Both the position numbers and the translations under genes were made by a program. The notes below the pieces were generated by a model, which made no database searches, had not been told where the DNA came from, and saw only the letters and a list, made by a program, of their open reading frames with translations. Shown here piece by piece: positions 1 through 9,522 of a DNA stretch of 64,000 nt (position 1 is the stretch's first letter; every line of letters starts with the position of its first letter). The DNA is taken from NCBI GenBank assembly GCA_020847375.1, contig JADLCB010000011.1, positions 1 to 64,000 on the forward strand. The letters are read 5' to 3'. This DNA is from Phycisphaerales bacterium. GTDB taxonomy: Bacteria; Planctomycetota; Phycisphaerae; Tepidisphaerales; Tepidisphaeraceae.

Positions 1-654
1 GTCCTCCGCGGGCCAGAAGGCCTGGCGCAGGTCGCCGAGGTGCTCAGGACGCTCGAGGCCAAAGGCCACAAGGTCAACATCACCTGCGGGGTGCATGTGC
101 ATGTCGGCTGGAGCCGCGAATTGCCCGCCGAGGCCTTGGCCCGCCTGGTCACCATCGTCTCCTACACCGAAAAGGGCCTGTACGCGATCACCGGCACCAA
201 GAGCCGCGAGCGCGGAACGTACTGCGGCGGGGTCCGCAAGTACGGGAACGACAAGGACGCCAAGCCGGTCCTCGACCGCAATCGCTACCACGCCTTGAAC
301 CTCACCAACCTGGCCAACGGCCGCAGCGAGACGGTCGAGTTCCGAATCTTCAGCGGGTCCGTCAACGCCACCAAGGTGGTCGGGTGGATTCAGGTCTGCC
401 TGGGGCTGGTCGAGCGGGCAATCAACGCCAAGCGCAGCCCGACCTGGACGCCCAAGCCCCTCAAGGGCGGTTGGAAGAAGGCCGGCGAAGGGGCGAGCGA
501 AGCCGAGCGCCTGATGGGCTATCTGGCCTGGGGCGCGGGTTACGCCCGTATCCACGGGGGCACGCAGTACGGATGGGTCAGCGACGTGATCCCACAGGAC
601 CAGATCAAGAGCGAGTTCCGCCGTCTGGCGGCCAAGTACGACGCCCAGAACTAA
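1..654 (+). CDS. Putative amidoligase (COOH-NH2 ligase), 5'-truncated by the window
   Basis: The reading frame is open from base 1, so the N-terminus lies outside the window and 217 residues are visible. The segment carries the conserved glutamine-synthetase-like core of the putative amidoligase family: a GVHVHVG strand near the visible start, an NRYHALNL segment, and ETVEFRIFSGS, where the Glu and Arg match the metal- and substrate-binding strand of this fold. Family members are thought to join an amine or amino acid to a carboxylate using ATP. The next gene, 60 bp on and on the same strand, is a class II glutamine amidotransferase, a pairing known for this family, so ammonia supply from glutamine is a reasonable inference. 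The substrate is unknown. The GTG at base 40 is internal to the frame. Confidence 0.72.
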   Translation, partial: VLRGPEGLAQVAEVLRTLEAKGHKVNITCGVHVHVGWSRELPAEALARLVTIVSYTEKGLYAITGTKSRERGTYCGGVRKYGNDKDAKPVLDRNRYHALNLTNLANGRSETVEFRIFSGSVNATKVVGWIQVCLGLVERAINAKRSPTWTPKPLKGGWKKAGEGASEAERLMGYLAWGAGYARIHGGTQYGWVSDVIPQDQIKSEFRRLAAKYDAQN

Positions 655-714
655 CAACGCAACCGGAGCCCGGAGCGCAAGGCCGCCCCGGGCTCCCTGC
701 AGATTGGAGAAACC

Positions 715-1458
715 ATGTGCGGCATCTTTGGATTCATCACACGCCAGGGCGAGGGGCCGGAGATCGCCCGACTGCGGCGGTTGGCATGGATCACGCAGGC
801 GCGCGGCGAGCACGCCTTCGGCCTGGCGTGGCTCAATGAGAGCGGCACGATCCAGACCTTCAAGCGCCCCGGCCCAGCGCAGAACTACTTGGGCGAACTG
901 GAGCGCTGCCGCGACGCGATCATCGTCGTCGGCCATTGCCGCTACGCGACCCACGGCTCGCCATCCGACAACCGCAACAACCATCCGCACCCGGCCGGCG
1001 CTGGGCAGTTCGTTCACAACGGCGTCGTCAATAACCACGAAGACCTGATCGAGCGCTACGGCCTGCGCCCGCAGACGCAATGCGACAGCGAGGTGCTCGG
1101 CTTGATCATGGCGCGCTGCCCCGGCACGATCAACCAGCGCGCGGCGTGGGCGGCCAACCAGGCGCTGGGCGACCTGGCGGTGCTGGCGGTGTGGCGCAAG
1201 CCAGCGCGCCTGCTCGTCGCCCGGCGCGGGCGGCCATTGCACTTCGGCCTCGCGGCGCACGGCTACTACTTCGGCAGCCTTCCCGATGGCCTGCCGGGTA
1301 GGCCCCAACCCGTCACAGATCGCACCAGTCGCGTGCTGGCCTACCAGGACGGGGAACTGGCCTTGGTGGGCCAGCCGATCGCCCTGGGGCCGGGCGGGGC
1401 GGATGTTGGGGGAGCGCAGTATGACCATCCTAACACCTTGCAGAATCAGGAATTATGA
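715..1458 (+). CDS. Class II glutamine amidotransferase (N-terminal Cys nucleophile)
   Basis: This 247-residue protein is a single glutaminase domain. It starts MCGIFGF, so Cys2 becomes the N-terminal nucleophile after Met removal. Further glutaminase motifs are visible: RYATHG (Arg for the glutamine carboxylate), HNGVVNN (oxyanion-hole Asn-Gly) and CDSEVLG (Asp that binds the glutamine amine). It is shorter than GlmS or PurF and has no sugar isomerase or PRTase domain, so it is probably a stand-alone ammonia donor. The obvious partner is the amidoligase directly upstream. A GGAGA ribosome site lies just before the ATG. The pair sits in a phage-like module rather than in a biosynthetic operon. 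Confidence 0.85.
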   Translation: MCGIFGFITRQGEGPEIARLRRLAWITQARGEHAFGLAWLNESGTIQTFKRPGPAQNYLGELERCRDAIIVVGHCRYATHGSPSDNRNNHPHPAGAGQFVHNGVVNNHEDLIERYGLRPQTQCDSEVLGLIMARCPGTINQRAAWAANQALGDLAVLAVWRKPARLLVARRGRPLHFGLAAHGYYFGSLPDGLPGRPQPVTDRTSRVLAYQDGELALVGQPIALGPGGADVGGAQYDHPNTLQNQEL

Positions 1459-1512
1459 GCGTAATCCGCTTGATGCGTTCCCGAACGCATGGCTGAATGT
1501 GCATCAGAAAGA

Positions 1513-1525
1513 CATAGGTAACCAA
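1513..1525 (+). promoter_or_regulatory. Recurrent island motif CATAGGTAACCAA (copy 1)
   Basis: CATAGGTAACCAA lies 12 bp before the start of the 70-aa gene at 1538. Its reverse complement matches TTGGTTACCTATG at 24675 exactly and TGGTTACCTATG at 12515. All three copies are oriented the same way relative to the next downstream gene. A shared promoter or leader element is therefore possible. Function is not shown. Confidence 0.4.
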
Positions 1526-1537
1526 CAGGAGAACGCG

Positions 1538-1750
1538 ATGAACACGACGCCCGCCAACAAGCCCGCCAAGACCCTGGACCAGATCCTGAAAGAGACGTTC
1601 CGCTTCACCCGCCGCGACCTGGCCTTCTCCTTCGCCCACCGGGCCGAGAAGACGCTCTGGGTGATGCTGGGCGACGACGGGCGGTTCTGGGTGACCACCC
1701 CGGCCAACTGCGCCCGCCTGGAACGGATGGGCTGCGAGTGGGCGGACTGA
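1538..1750 (+). CDS. Small hypothetical protein, 70 aa
   Basis: The frame is open further upstream, but AGGAG at 1527 points to the ATG at 1538. The protein begins MNTTPANKPAKTLDQILKE and ends GCEWAD. It is basic at its N-terminus, has no membrane segment, and a compact beta-rich stretch (TLWVMLGDDGRFWVTT) suggests a small folded domain. I do not recognise a family. It is the first of a run of four short + strand genes between the amidotransferase and the ParB-methyltransferase gene, so it probably belongs to the same early or accessory transcript. Confidence 0.6.
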   Translation: MNTTPANKPAKTLDQILKETFRFTRRDLAFSFAHRAEKTLWVMLGDDGRFWVTTPANCARLERMGCEWAD

Positions 1751-1774
1751 CCGCCGATGCCAAGGAGCACGACT

Positions 1775-2044
1775 ATGCGTACCACGCGAATCGAAATCGA
1801 CGGAGACGCCGGACATCTGGCCATCCAGCGCGAGCGCGGCAGCCGGACGATCCGAATCGACTCGATCATCCGCGATCCCAAGCGCGGCCAGCAGGCTTGG
1901 CGGAGCTGGGAACTGCCAGCCCGCGTCAGCGACGAGGACCTGTTCAAGGTCGCCATCGAAGTCCAGTTCCGCACCGACGGCGGCACGGGCACCAACAGCA
2001 TGGTCCACGACTACTTCCGCGAGATGCAGCGCTTCCAGGACTAA
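1775..2044 (+). CDS. Small hypothetical protein, 89 aa
   Basis: The start at 1775 (MRTTRIEIDG) is preferred over the ATG at 1757 because AAGGAG at 1761 fits it. The first half is beta-rich and looks like a small sheet (TRIEIDGDAGHLAIQRE, then RTIRIDSII). The second half carries a WRSWELP segment and a charged C-terminus. No known family is recognised. It follows the 70-aa gene by 24 bp and precedes the DUF6900-like gene by 12 bp, so all are likely to be co-transcribed. Confidence 0.6.
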   Translation: MRTTRIEIDGDAGHLAIQRERGSRTIRIDSIIRDPKRGQQAWRSWELPARVSDEDLFKVAIEVQFRTDGGTGTNSMVHDYFREMQRFQD

Positions 2045-2056
2045 CCGGAGAACGCC

Positions 2057-2341
2057 ATGACCACGAAGCACGAACTCTTCACGCAGATCGCCCGCCAGCA
2101 CATGGGTATCGAGACGCTCGAGCAGCGCAACCGCGACAGCTTGGATTTCCACGAGGTCGGCGTCGCCGGGGTACAGCGGGCGCTCGATGCCGCCTATCGC
2201 GCTGGGCAAGCCGAGTTCCTGGCCGCCGCCGAGGCGCTGCTGGCGGCGAAGGACAACCAGATGGAAACGGTGGACGAGTGGCGACGCCTGAGGAAGGCCG
2301 TACGCCACGCCAAGAAGCAGAACGCACTTCCGAAGCCCTGA
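2057..2341 (+). CDS. DUF6900-like small protein
   Basis: This 94-residue protein has the typical pattern of small proteins found on plasmids and phage-like islands: ELF-x-IA-x(3)-H-x-GIETLE, then NRDSLDFHEV and a following helix ALDAAYRAG. I associate this with DUF6900. The function is not known. The rest is helical and basic (RRLRKAVRHAKKQ). It has its own GGAGAA ribosome site before the ATG at 2057 and lies in the four-gene small-protein run downstream of the amidotransferase. Confidence 0.6.
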   Translation: MTTKHELFTQIARQHMGIETLEQRNRDSLDFHEVGVAGVQRALDAAYRAGQAEFLAAAEALLAAKDNQMETVDEWRRLRKAVRHAKKQNALPKP

Positions 2342-2413
2342 ACAAGGGCTTCGGTCGTTTACGGGGCATGTCGCCCCAGCGGCCCGGCCAGCCGGAACGA
2401 GGCCAAAGGAGAC

Positions 2414-2962
2414 ATGGTTATGAAGAACAGCGAAATCACCCTCGGCGGAACCTACCTGGCCAAGATCACCGACAAGGTGGTCCCGGTGCGGATCGACGCG
2501 ACCAACCCGCACGGCGGATGGGACGCGACCAACCTGGCGACGGGCAAAAAGGTCCGCATCAAGAGCGCCCAGCGCCTCCGCGGGCCGGCCCCGGATCGCC
2601 AGGCCAAACAGCGCACGCGCGCCGTCGCGGAGGCCCAAGCGGCGGACGCGGCGGCCAACGCACACGCGGTGCCCGCCGAAACCACCGCGCCGGCCAAGCC
2701 CGCCAAGACCAAGAAGGACGTCCAGGAGGCCAAGCCCAAGAAGGTCAGCGGATTGGACGCTGCATTCGAGGTGCTCAAGGCCAAGGGCGAACCGATGACC
2801 TGCCAGGCCATTGTCGACGAGATGCTCGCCAAGGGGATGTGGAAGACCGACGGCAAGACGCCCGCCGCGACGATCTACAGCGCGATCATCCGTGAGATCG
2901 ACACCAAGCCCGGCGAGAGCCGCTTCGCCAAGACGGGCCGAGGATTGTTCAAGGCCGCCTGA
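2414..2962 (+). CDS. HARE-HTH-like winged-helix protein
   Basis: The protein is 182 residues, or 180 if translation begins at the in-frame ATG 6 bases later; GGAGA upstream fits either. Residues 1-55 form a small beta domain (GGTYLAKITDKVVPVRID). A low-complexity Ala/Lys/Pro linker follows to about residue 110. The C-terminal 70 residues match the HARE-HTH fold (winged helix of HB1, ASXL and some restriction enzymes): SGLDAAFEVLKAKGEPMTCQ, a second helix EMLAKGMWKTDGKTPAATIYSAI, and a basic wing ending KTGRGLFKAA. This fold is linked to reading modified DNA. Its 3' end is 6 bp from the end of the convergent ParB-methyltransferase gene, which fits that role, but this is inference. Confidence 0.7.
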   Translation: MVMKNSEITLGGTYLAKITDKVVPVRIDATNPHGGWDATNLATGKKVRIKSAQRLRGPAPDRQAKQRTRAVAEAQAADAAANAHAVPAETTAPAKPAKTKKDVQEAKPKKVSGLDAAFEVLKAKGEPMTCQAIVDEMLAKGMWKTDGKTPAATIYSAIIREIDTKPGESRFAKTGRGLFKAA

Positions 2963-2968
2963 CATCTT

Positions 2969-4333
2969 TCAGTTGCCCTCCGCAGCACCGACCCCGGCCA
3001 ACTCGGCTGGGGTTTTCTCCGGCAGGACGGTTTCACCTCCCGCCGCAATCCGCTGGGCCTTCTTGCCGGTGAATTTCTCCCAGCGCTGCACGATCACATC
3101 GCAATACAGCGTGTCGAGTTCCATGAGGAAGGCGTTGCGCCCCGTCTGCTCGGCCGCGATCAGCGTGCTGCCGCTCCCGCCGAACAGGTCCAGCACGTTC
3201 TCGCCAGCCAACGACGAGTACTGCATCGCCCGCACCGCCAGCTCGACGGGCTTTTCCGTGAGGTGGACCATCGACTGCGGGTTGACCTTCTTGATGCTCC
3301 ACACGTCGGGCACGTTGTTGGGGCCGTAGAACTTGTGCCCCGCGCCCTCGCGCCAGCCATAAAAACACCACTCGTGGTTCCCCATGAAGTCTTTGCGGGT
3401 CAGCACCGGGTGTTCCTTCACCCAGATGATCGCCTGCGAGAAGTAGAGTTCGCACCGCTTCAGCACGGGCGGATAGTTGGCGCAGTTGGCGTAGCCGCCC
3501 CAGATGTAGAAGCCCCGCCCCGGCGCGAGCACGCGGGCGATGTTGCCGAACCAGTCGGAGAGCATCTGGTCGAATGCTTCGTCGGAGACAAAATCGTTGG
3601 CCAGCGGCCGGTCCTTGGCGCGGAGCTTCTTCTGCGTGGGTTTGGCCTTGCCGGGGTGGCGCTCGACGTCGAGCTTCTGGTGGTGCGTGGTCTCGAAGCT
3701 CGACAGGCCGGCGGCGATGGCGTTGTTGGAGCGCGGCTCGACTTTCACGTTGTAGGGCGGATCGGTGTTGACCAGGTGGATCGTCGCGCCATCCAGCAGG
3801 CGGTCCAAGTCTTCGGGCTTCCCGCTGTCGCCGCAGAGCAGCCGGTGGTTGCCCAGAACCCACAGGTCGCCGGGCTTGGTGATCGCTTCGTCAGGCGGGG
3901 CCGGCACGTCATCGGGATCGGTCAGTCCCTGCTCCACGTCGCCGGACATGATCCGCGTCAGTTCCTCCTGGTCGAATCCCAGGAGCCCGAGCTCGAAGTT
4001 CATCTCCTGCAGCGCCGAGAGCTCGATGGGCAGCAGTTCGTAATTCCACTCGGCGATTTCGTTGGTCGCATTGTCGGCGATGCGGTACGCCTTCACCTGT
4101 GCCGGCGAGAGGTCGATGGCGACATGCACCGGCACCTGCGCCAGGCCCAGCTTCTGCGCCGCCTTGAAGCGGGTGTGGCCGACGATGATCACGCCGTCGG
4201 CATCGACGACGATCGGCTGGCGGAACCCGAATTCCTTCAGGCTCGCCGCCACAGCGTCCACCGCCTCGTCGTTCTGGCGGGGGTTGCCGGGATACGGCTT
4301 GACCTGGTCGATGGAGCGAAGTTCGATCTGCAT
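2969..4333 (-). CDS. ParB-like nuclease domain fused to DNA (N4/N6) methyltransferase
   Basis: The predicted protein has 454 residues, starting at the ATG at 4333; the frame extends upstream only through low-complexity DNA. Residues 1-110 are a ParB/Srx-like domain (PYPGNPRQND, GFRQPIVVD, VGHTRFKAA). Residues from about 155 form an amino-methyltransferase: NTDPPYNV at 189-196 is the catalytic motif IV, and FGGSGSTL near 395 is the AdoMet loop, which gives the beta-class order. An insert around 200-250 is Lys/Arg rich. Such fusions are common in phages and integrative elements, where they modify adenine or cytosine at specific sites. No cognate nuclease is adjacent. It is the last gene of the - strand replication module, separated from it by a 480-bp repeat region. 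Confidence 0.88.
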   Translation of the reverse strand: MQIELRSIDQVKPYPGNPRQNDEAVDAVAASLKEFGFRQPIVVDADGVIIVGHTRFKAAQKLGLAQVPVHVAIDLSPAQVKAYRIADNATNEIAEWNYELLPIELSALQEMNFELGLLGFDQEELTRIMSGDVEQGLTDPDDVPAPPDEAITKPGDLWVLGNHRLLCGDSGKPEDLDRLLDGATIHLVNTDPPYNVKVEPRSNNAIAAGLSSFETTHHQKLDVERHPGKAKPTQKKLRAKDRPLANDFVSDEAFDQMLSDWFGNIARVLAPGRGFYIWGGYANCANYPPVLKRCELYFSQAIIWVKEHPVLTRKDFMGNHEWCFYGWREGAGHKFYGPNNVPDVWSIKKVNPQSMVHLTEKPVELAVRAMQYSSLAGENVLDLFGGSGSTLIAAEQTGRNAFLMELDTLYCDVIVQRWEKFTGKKAQRIAAGGETVLPEKTPAELAGVGAAEGN

Positions 4334-4816
4334 ACGCAATTTCCTTTCACGAAAGAAAGTCAGTCGAGAATGGTTGGCGTTCCCGCTGGCATTAATCTGC
4401 AATTTTCCGCCGGGAGTACCTATGGCCGGGGGGGGGGGGGGGGGTCTGCCCCTTTGGCCCCTCCGCACAGTTCGCCCCGTGGCGCGTCCCTTGGGCGATT
4501 GGGCCGGATGGCCAAGGTCGCGGCCCGCAACGCGACGTGGGCCAACACAACGCCAACGGCGCGTACCCGTGCGGCCACGCCCCAGGGCAGGCGGGCAGCG
4601 CCAGAACTTCTTTCTCTCTTTCACCCCCCCCCTCACACACACGCGCATAAATACGCGGGCGGGCGTCGCGCGAGGGGGTGGGGGTGAAATATATATATAG
4701 AGAGAGAGAGTGTGTGTTTTTATATATATATTGGACTTTTCCTCGAAAAACTTCTTTCACCCTACTGGGGTGAAAAAGGGGTGAAGAAGGGTGAAGCATG
4801 AGCGCGCTGGCGGCCA
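4334..4816. repeat. Gene-free low-complexity region with GGGTGAAA/TTTCACCC repeats
   Basis: No credible gene lies here. The region holds a run of 17 G at 4428-4444, CA-rich DNA near 4632, and a compound microsatellite of AT, AG and GT units at 4688-4733. It also contains many copies of TTTCACCC or its complement GGGTGAAA: TTTCACC at 4619, GGGTGAAA near 4682, the inverted pair TTTCACCC(4755)-TACTG-GGGTGAAA(4768), and GGGTGAA at 4779 and 4789. Further copies at 4822, 4840 and 4853 fall in the 3' end of the replication gene. Repeats of this kind beside a primase/helicase gene resemble replication iterons. A copy of TACCTATG, a variant of the island motif, occurs at 4418. Confidence 0.6.
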
Positions 4817-7120
4817 TCATCTTTCACCCCCCACGCTTGTTTCACCGCACTCTTTCACCGCCCCGGCTGCCTCGACCAGGCGATAGGCGCGCATGGGGCG
4901 ACCGGGCGTGGGCGCGGTGACAATCTCCACATCCCCCTGCTGGCAAAGCGTGTCGATCAGCGCCGCAAACGCCTTAGTGTCCACCTTCATTCGCTTGAGC
5001 AGCACGCTGTGGGGGAGTACGCCGCCGGGGGCGCTGCGCAGCTTCTCGATGGCTTTGAGGCACTCGGCGTGGAACGGGTTCTCGGCGACGTGGCCCGCCG
5101 CCATGAACAGCATGCGGCGTGTCTGGTGCATCACGAACGCCGACGCCCATTCGACCGCCGCGAGACCGATGCGCGGGGTCTGGTGGTTTTCGCTGACGGC
5201 ATACAGCAGCGCCAGCTTGCGCACCTGCTCGCTGACACGGCCCCACACGGTCGTGCCGACCGAATCACTGCGACCCTCGGCCGCCGAGTATTCCGCCTCG
5301 GCCCGCTGGCGCGTCTCGACCAGCATGCGGCGGGCCTCGTCGCTGTGCTCGACGACCGTGGGCACCGGATGGAACTCTTCCAGGTTCCCCGTGCCGGGTC
5401 GGTAGTCCGCCCACCACTTGGCCGTGGCCAGGATGCTCGGCGGCACGTCCCGGATGCTCGGCTCCTGACCCTCCGGCCGAGGGCCGGATTCGAGGATGAT
5501 CATGCGGGCGAAGAAGCCGTTGGTGAGCATGCGCTCGGACAGCGCCTCGTAGTAGTGGTTGGGGATCGCGGTGCCGAAAATCACGAGGCCGGGCTGGTCG
5601 ATCACCCCCGGCGACTCCTTCCCGGCCTTGCGGCGCATCGGGAAGACGCTGTTGGCCGACGAGTACATCGTCAGCAGCGTCGACATGATCGCCTCGTGCC
5701 GGGCGTCCTTCGCCTTGTTGATCGACTGGAGCATGCCGTCGATCTCGTCGGTCTGGAACAGCATGCTCGGCGTCTGGAACAGCGCGTCCTGGATGCCCTC
5801 GCCGCTGGCGAAGCGCTCGCCCAAGCCATCAGCCAGGCCCACCTCGTAGAGAATGCGGGTGTTCACCTTGCGCGGCCAATCCTTGCCCGCCGAGGAATGC
5901 GCCAGGCCCAGGAGGTAGATGTTGGTGCGGTTGTCGCCGGGGTCGCGCACCTTCCGTCCGGCCAGGAACGCCTGGAGCGAGAGCGCCCCGGCGAACGCCA
6001 TGACTGAATTGGGGTACGGCGCGATCGCCATGCAGTAATCCATCACCTCGTTGACGAAGCCCGGCATGCGCAGCATTCCCACGGGCATGGGGCCGGGATC
6101 GGGAATCTCCGGGGCACGCGGCGCATCGGCCGCGCATGCGCCGAAGCCGGGTGTCATGTTGACGATGCCGGAGATGTCCACGCTGGGGTGCTCGTCATCG
6201 GGCATCGCACCGCCGTAACCGGCAAGACGCAGGGCGCGAGCGGCTTCCTCGTAGCGCCCGCCGTGGTTGAGCAGCGCAAACACCGAGAACGGCGAATAGG
6301 CGCGGTTGGGCTCGAAGGGATCGGCGCTGGCGCTGAACACGTAGAAGACGCGGTCCTTGAGCGTGGCCGACCAGCCCGAGTCCTTCCCCGGCCGCCGCCA
6401 ATACTCGTTCACGCCCTCGCGCACCCTCGTCCACCCCGCCTGGGCCAGGACATCGCGCACATCACCGCGCTGGTTGAAATCATCGCCAGGCCGGTCGGCG
6501 CTGCCGCAGGTGCCGGGCGCAACCGGCGGCGCGCTGGCGCTGGCCGTAGCGGAGCGCGGCGGCATGTCCACCACCGGCGGCACGTACTCGTTGAGTTCCC
6601 ACGCCGCCTGGAGAAGAACGTCCCGCTCGGCTTCGCTGAGCACGGGCGGATGGGCCAGGTCGCCTTGGAGCAGCACATAGCCAGCAGAGGGGGCGCACAG
6701 GAACAACCCACCCTCGCCGCGCGTTTCGATGAGGGTGATGACCTTGCCTTCGCGCTGGCGCTGGGCCAGCTTCATGTTGCCGCAGACTTCGGCCTGGCAG
6801 CGATAGAACACATGGCGACCATCGCGCTGGGTGCGCTCGATGACCAGGCGGGACAGCAGTTCCGGCGGGATGCGGGCGGCCCAAGCGTTAAAGAGCTCCC
6901 CGCCGACATCGAAGTCGATCATCTCGGCATGGCCGGAGACGGCCCCGCAGATGATGCACAGCGCCTCGGGACCATTGGCCAGCCACGCCGAGAGCTCCGC
7001 CACGGTGGGCAGGCGCTCGCGGTAGCGCTTCCACACACCCGTGGCCGGGCGCTTCTCGGCGCGCTTGGCCGGCAGGACGCACAGGCCGGCCTGCAGATAT
7101 TGTCTGGCGGAATAATCCAC
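4817..7120 (-). CDS. Primase-polymerase / DUF3987 helicase-like replication protein
   Basis: This 767-residue multidomain protein has three recognisable parts. Residues 1-180 resemble the bifunctional primase/polymerase domain (LCVLPAKRAEKRPATGVWK, EMIDFDVGG, RTQRDGRHVFYR). Residues 215-310 are a middle domain with DDFNQRGDV and a KD-x-GWSATLKD-x-VFYVFSAS segment typical of phage primases. Residues 350-640 match DUF3987, an ATPase related to RepA/D5 helicases, with a P-loop-like GLAHSSAGKDW near 395 and a Walker B FQTDEID near 465. The C-terminus looks like a winged helix. It is likely to start or drive replication of the element, perhaps acting on the repeats just downstream. Its 3' end itself contains three repeat copies. 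Confidence 0.82.
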   Translation of the reverse strand: MDYSARQYLQAGLCVLPAKRAEKRPATGVWKRYRERLPTVAELSAWLANGPEALCIICGAVSGHAEMIDFDVGGELFNAWAARIPPELLSRLVIERTQRDGRHVFYRCQAEVCGNMKLAQRQREGKVITLIETRGEGGLFLCAPSAGYVLLQGDLAHPPVLSEAERDVLLQAAWELNEYVPPVVDMPPRSATASASAPPVAPGTCGSADRPGDDFNQRGDVRDVLAQAGWTRVREGVNEYWRRPGKDSGWSATLKDRVFYVFSASADPFEPNRAYSPFSVFALLNHGGRYEEAARALRLAGYGGAMPDDEHPSVDISGIVNMTPGFGACAADAPRAPEIPDPGPMPVGMLRMPGFVNEVMDYCMAIAPYPNSVMAFAGALSLQAFLAGRKVRDPGDNRTNIYLLGLAHSSAGKDWPRKVNTRILYEVGLADGLGERFASGEGIQDALFQTPSMLFQTDEIDGMLQSINKAKDARHEAIMSTLLTMYSSANSVFPMRRKAGKESPGVIDQPGLVIFGTAIPNHYYEALSERMLTNGFFARMIILESGPRPEGQEPSIRDVPPSILATAKWWADYRPGTGNLEEFHPVPTVVEHSDEARRMLVETRQRAEAEYSAAEGRSDSVGTTVWGRVSEQVRKLALLYAVSENHQTPRIGLAAVEWASAFVMHQTRRMLFMAAGHVAENPFHAECLKAIEKLRSAPGGVLPHSVLLKRMKVDTKAFAALIDTLCQQGDVEIVTAPTPGRPMRAYRLVEAAGAVKECGETSVGGER

Positions 7121-7135
7121 GGTGATGATTCCCTC

Positions 7136-7327
7136 TTACGAGCAGCCGGTGGTCGTTCCGCACGACATGCACACATAGCACGTCCCGGCGCGAACCGTCG
7201 CGCCCTGGCAATGGCCACAGCGCGGGCCTTGGGATGGCGGCTGGGGGAGCCGAGGTATCGAAGACAGGGTCGGTTTGGCCGGCGCGCTGGGCGTTGTCGG
7301 TGTCGATTCGGGCATACGGTTCCTCAT
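7136..7327 (-). CDS. Small zinc-ribbon protein resembling the C-terminal tail of class II ribonucleotide reductase
   Basis: This 63-residue protein has a Pro/Ser/Thr-rich N-terminal half and ends with CGHCQGATVRAGTCYVC followed by MSCGTTTGCS. That gives two Cys pairs (CGHC and CYVC-MSC) for one zinc, plus a final GCS. From memory the ending resembles the C-terminal zinc ribbon of some B12-dependent ribonucleotide reductases, where the terminal cysteines re-reduce the active site. No reductase body is present. It lies 15 bp before the prim-pol gene and next to the helicase gene, so it belongs to the replication operon. It could be a stand-alone redox tail or just a small nucleic-acid-binding ribbon. 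Confidence 0.6.
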   Translation of the reverse strand: MRNRMPESTPTTPSAPAKPTLSSIPRLPQPPSQGPRCGHCQGATVRAGTCYVCMSCGTTTGCS

Positions 7328-7329
7328 GA

Positions 7330-9108
<1,779 letters not shown>

Positions 9109-9114
9109 GATGCT

Positions 9115-9522
9115 TTAGTTGTTCTCCGGCGAAAACGCCGCCCCACACAGCGGGCAGCGCGACAGCGGAAATTCGTTCAACTCGACTTCCAGGCGGGGAG
9201 GCACGGCCAGATCGCGGCGGCGGGTGACCAGCATGTCGATCTGGCTGTCGTCCTCGTAAACCCCCGCGTGCTGAAGCGCATCGAGCACGGACTTCTGGAT
9301 GTTGTCCAGGTCGCGCCGGCGGCGGTCAGGCGGGAACGCATCCATGCACAGTGCGATGCGCCCGCCCGCAGGCGGCTTGCGGGGGCCGTTGCCCCGCCCC
9401 CCGGCCAGGAGGGCGCAGACGTTCGTGCGGAACGTCCGGCCCTCCCGGCTGATCACGGTGCGACCCCGGAAGTGCCGCCAGTAGTGGTTCACCGACGGCG
9501 GATAGGGCAACGTGATCACCAC
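9115..9522 (-). CDS. RusA-like Holliday junction resolvase
   Basis: The protein has about 135 residues if it starts at the GTG at 9522, which follows GGGGGAGG. The frame continues upstream, but that part overlaps the preceding membrane-protein gene and looks non-coding. Family marks are PYPPSVNHYWRH at the N-terminus and the acidic core RRRRDLDNIQKSVLDAL followed by GVYEDDSQIDML. The Asp residues of DLDN and EDDSQID are the metal ligands in RusA enzymes. A C-terminal CPLCGAAF could be half of a zinc site. RusA resolves recombination or replication junctions in many phages, which fits the neighbouring ATPase, nuclease and helicase. Confidence 0.83.
   Translation of the reverse strand: MVITLPYPPSVNHYWRHFRGRTVISREGRTFRTNVCALLAGGRGNGPRKPPAGGRIALCMDAFPPDRRRRDLDNIQKSVLDALQHAGVYEDDSQIDMLVTRRRDLAVPPRLEVELNEFPLSRCPLCGAAFSPENN

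Noticed and set aside
1430-2965. A 511-residue - strand frame over the small + strand genes
   Set aside because: Its sequence is low-complexity Gly/Arg/Leu typical of antisense in GC-rich DNA, while the + strand has properly spaced starts with ribosome sites.
4428-4733. G-run and AT/AG/GT stretches considered as a mobile element or CRISPR-like feature
   Set aside because: They are simple-sequence repeats with no spacers, no terminal inverted repeats and no transposase; the G-run length may also be affected by sequencing error.
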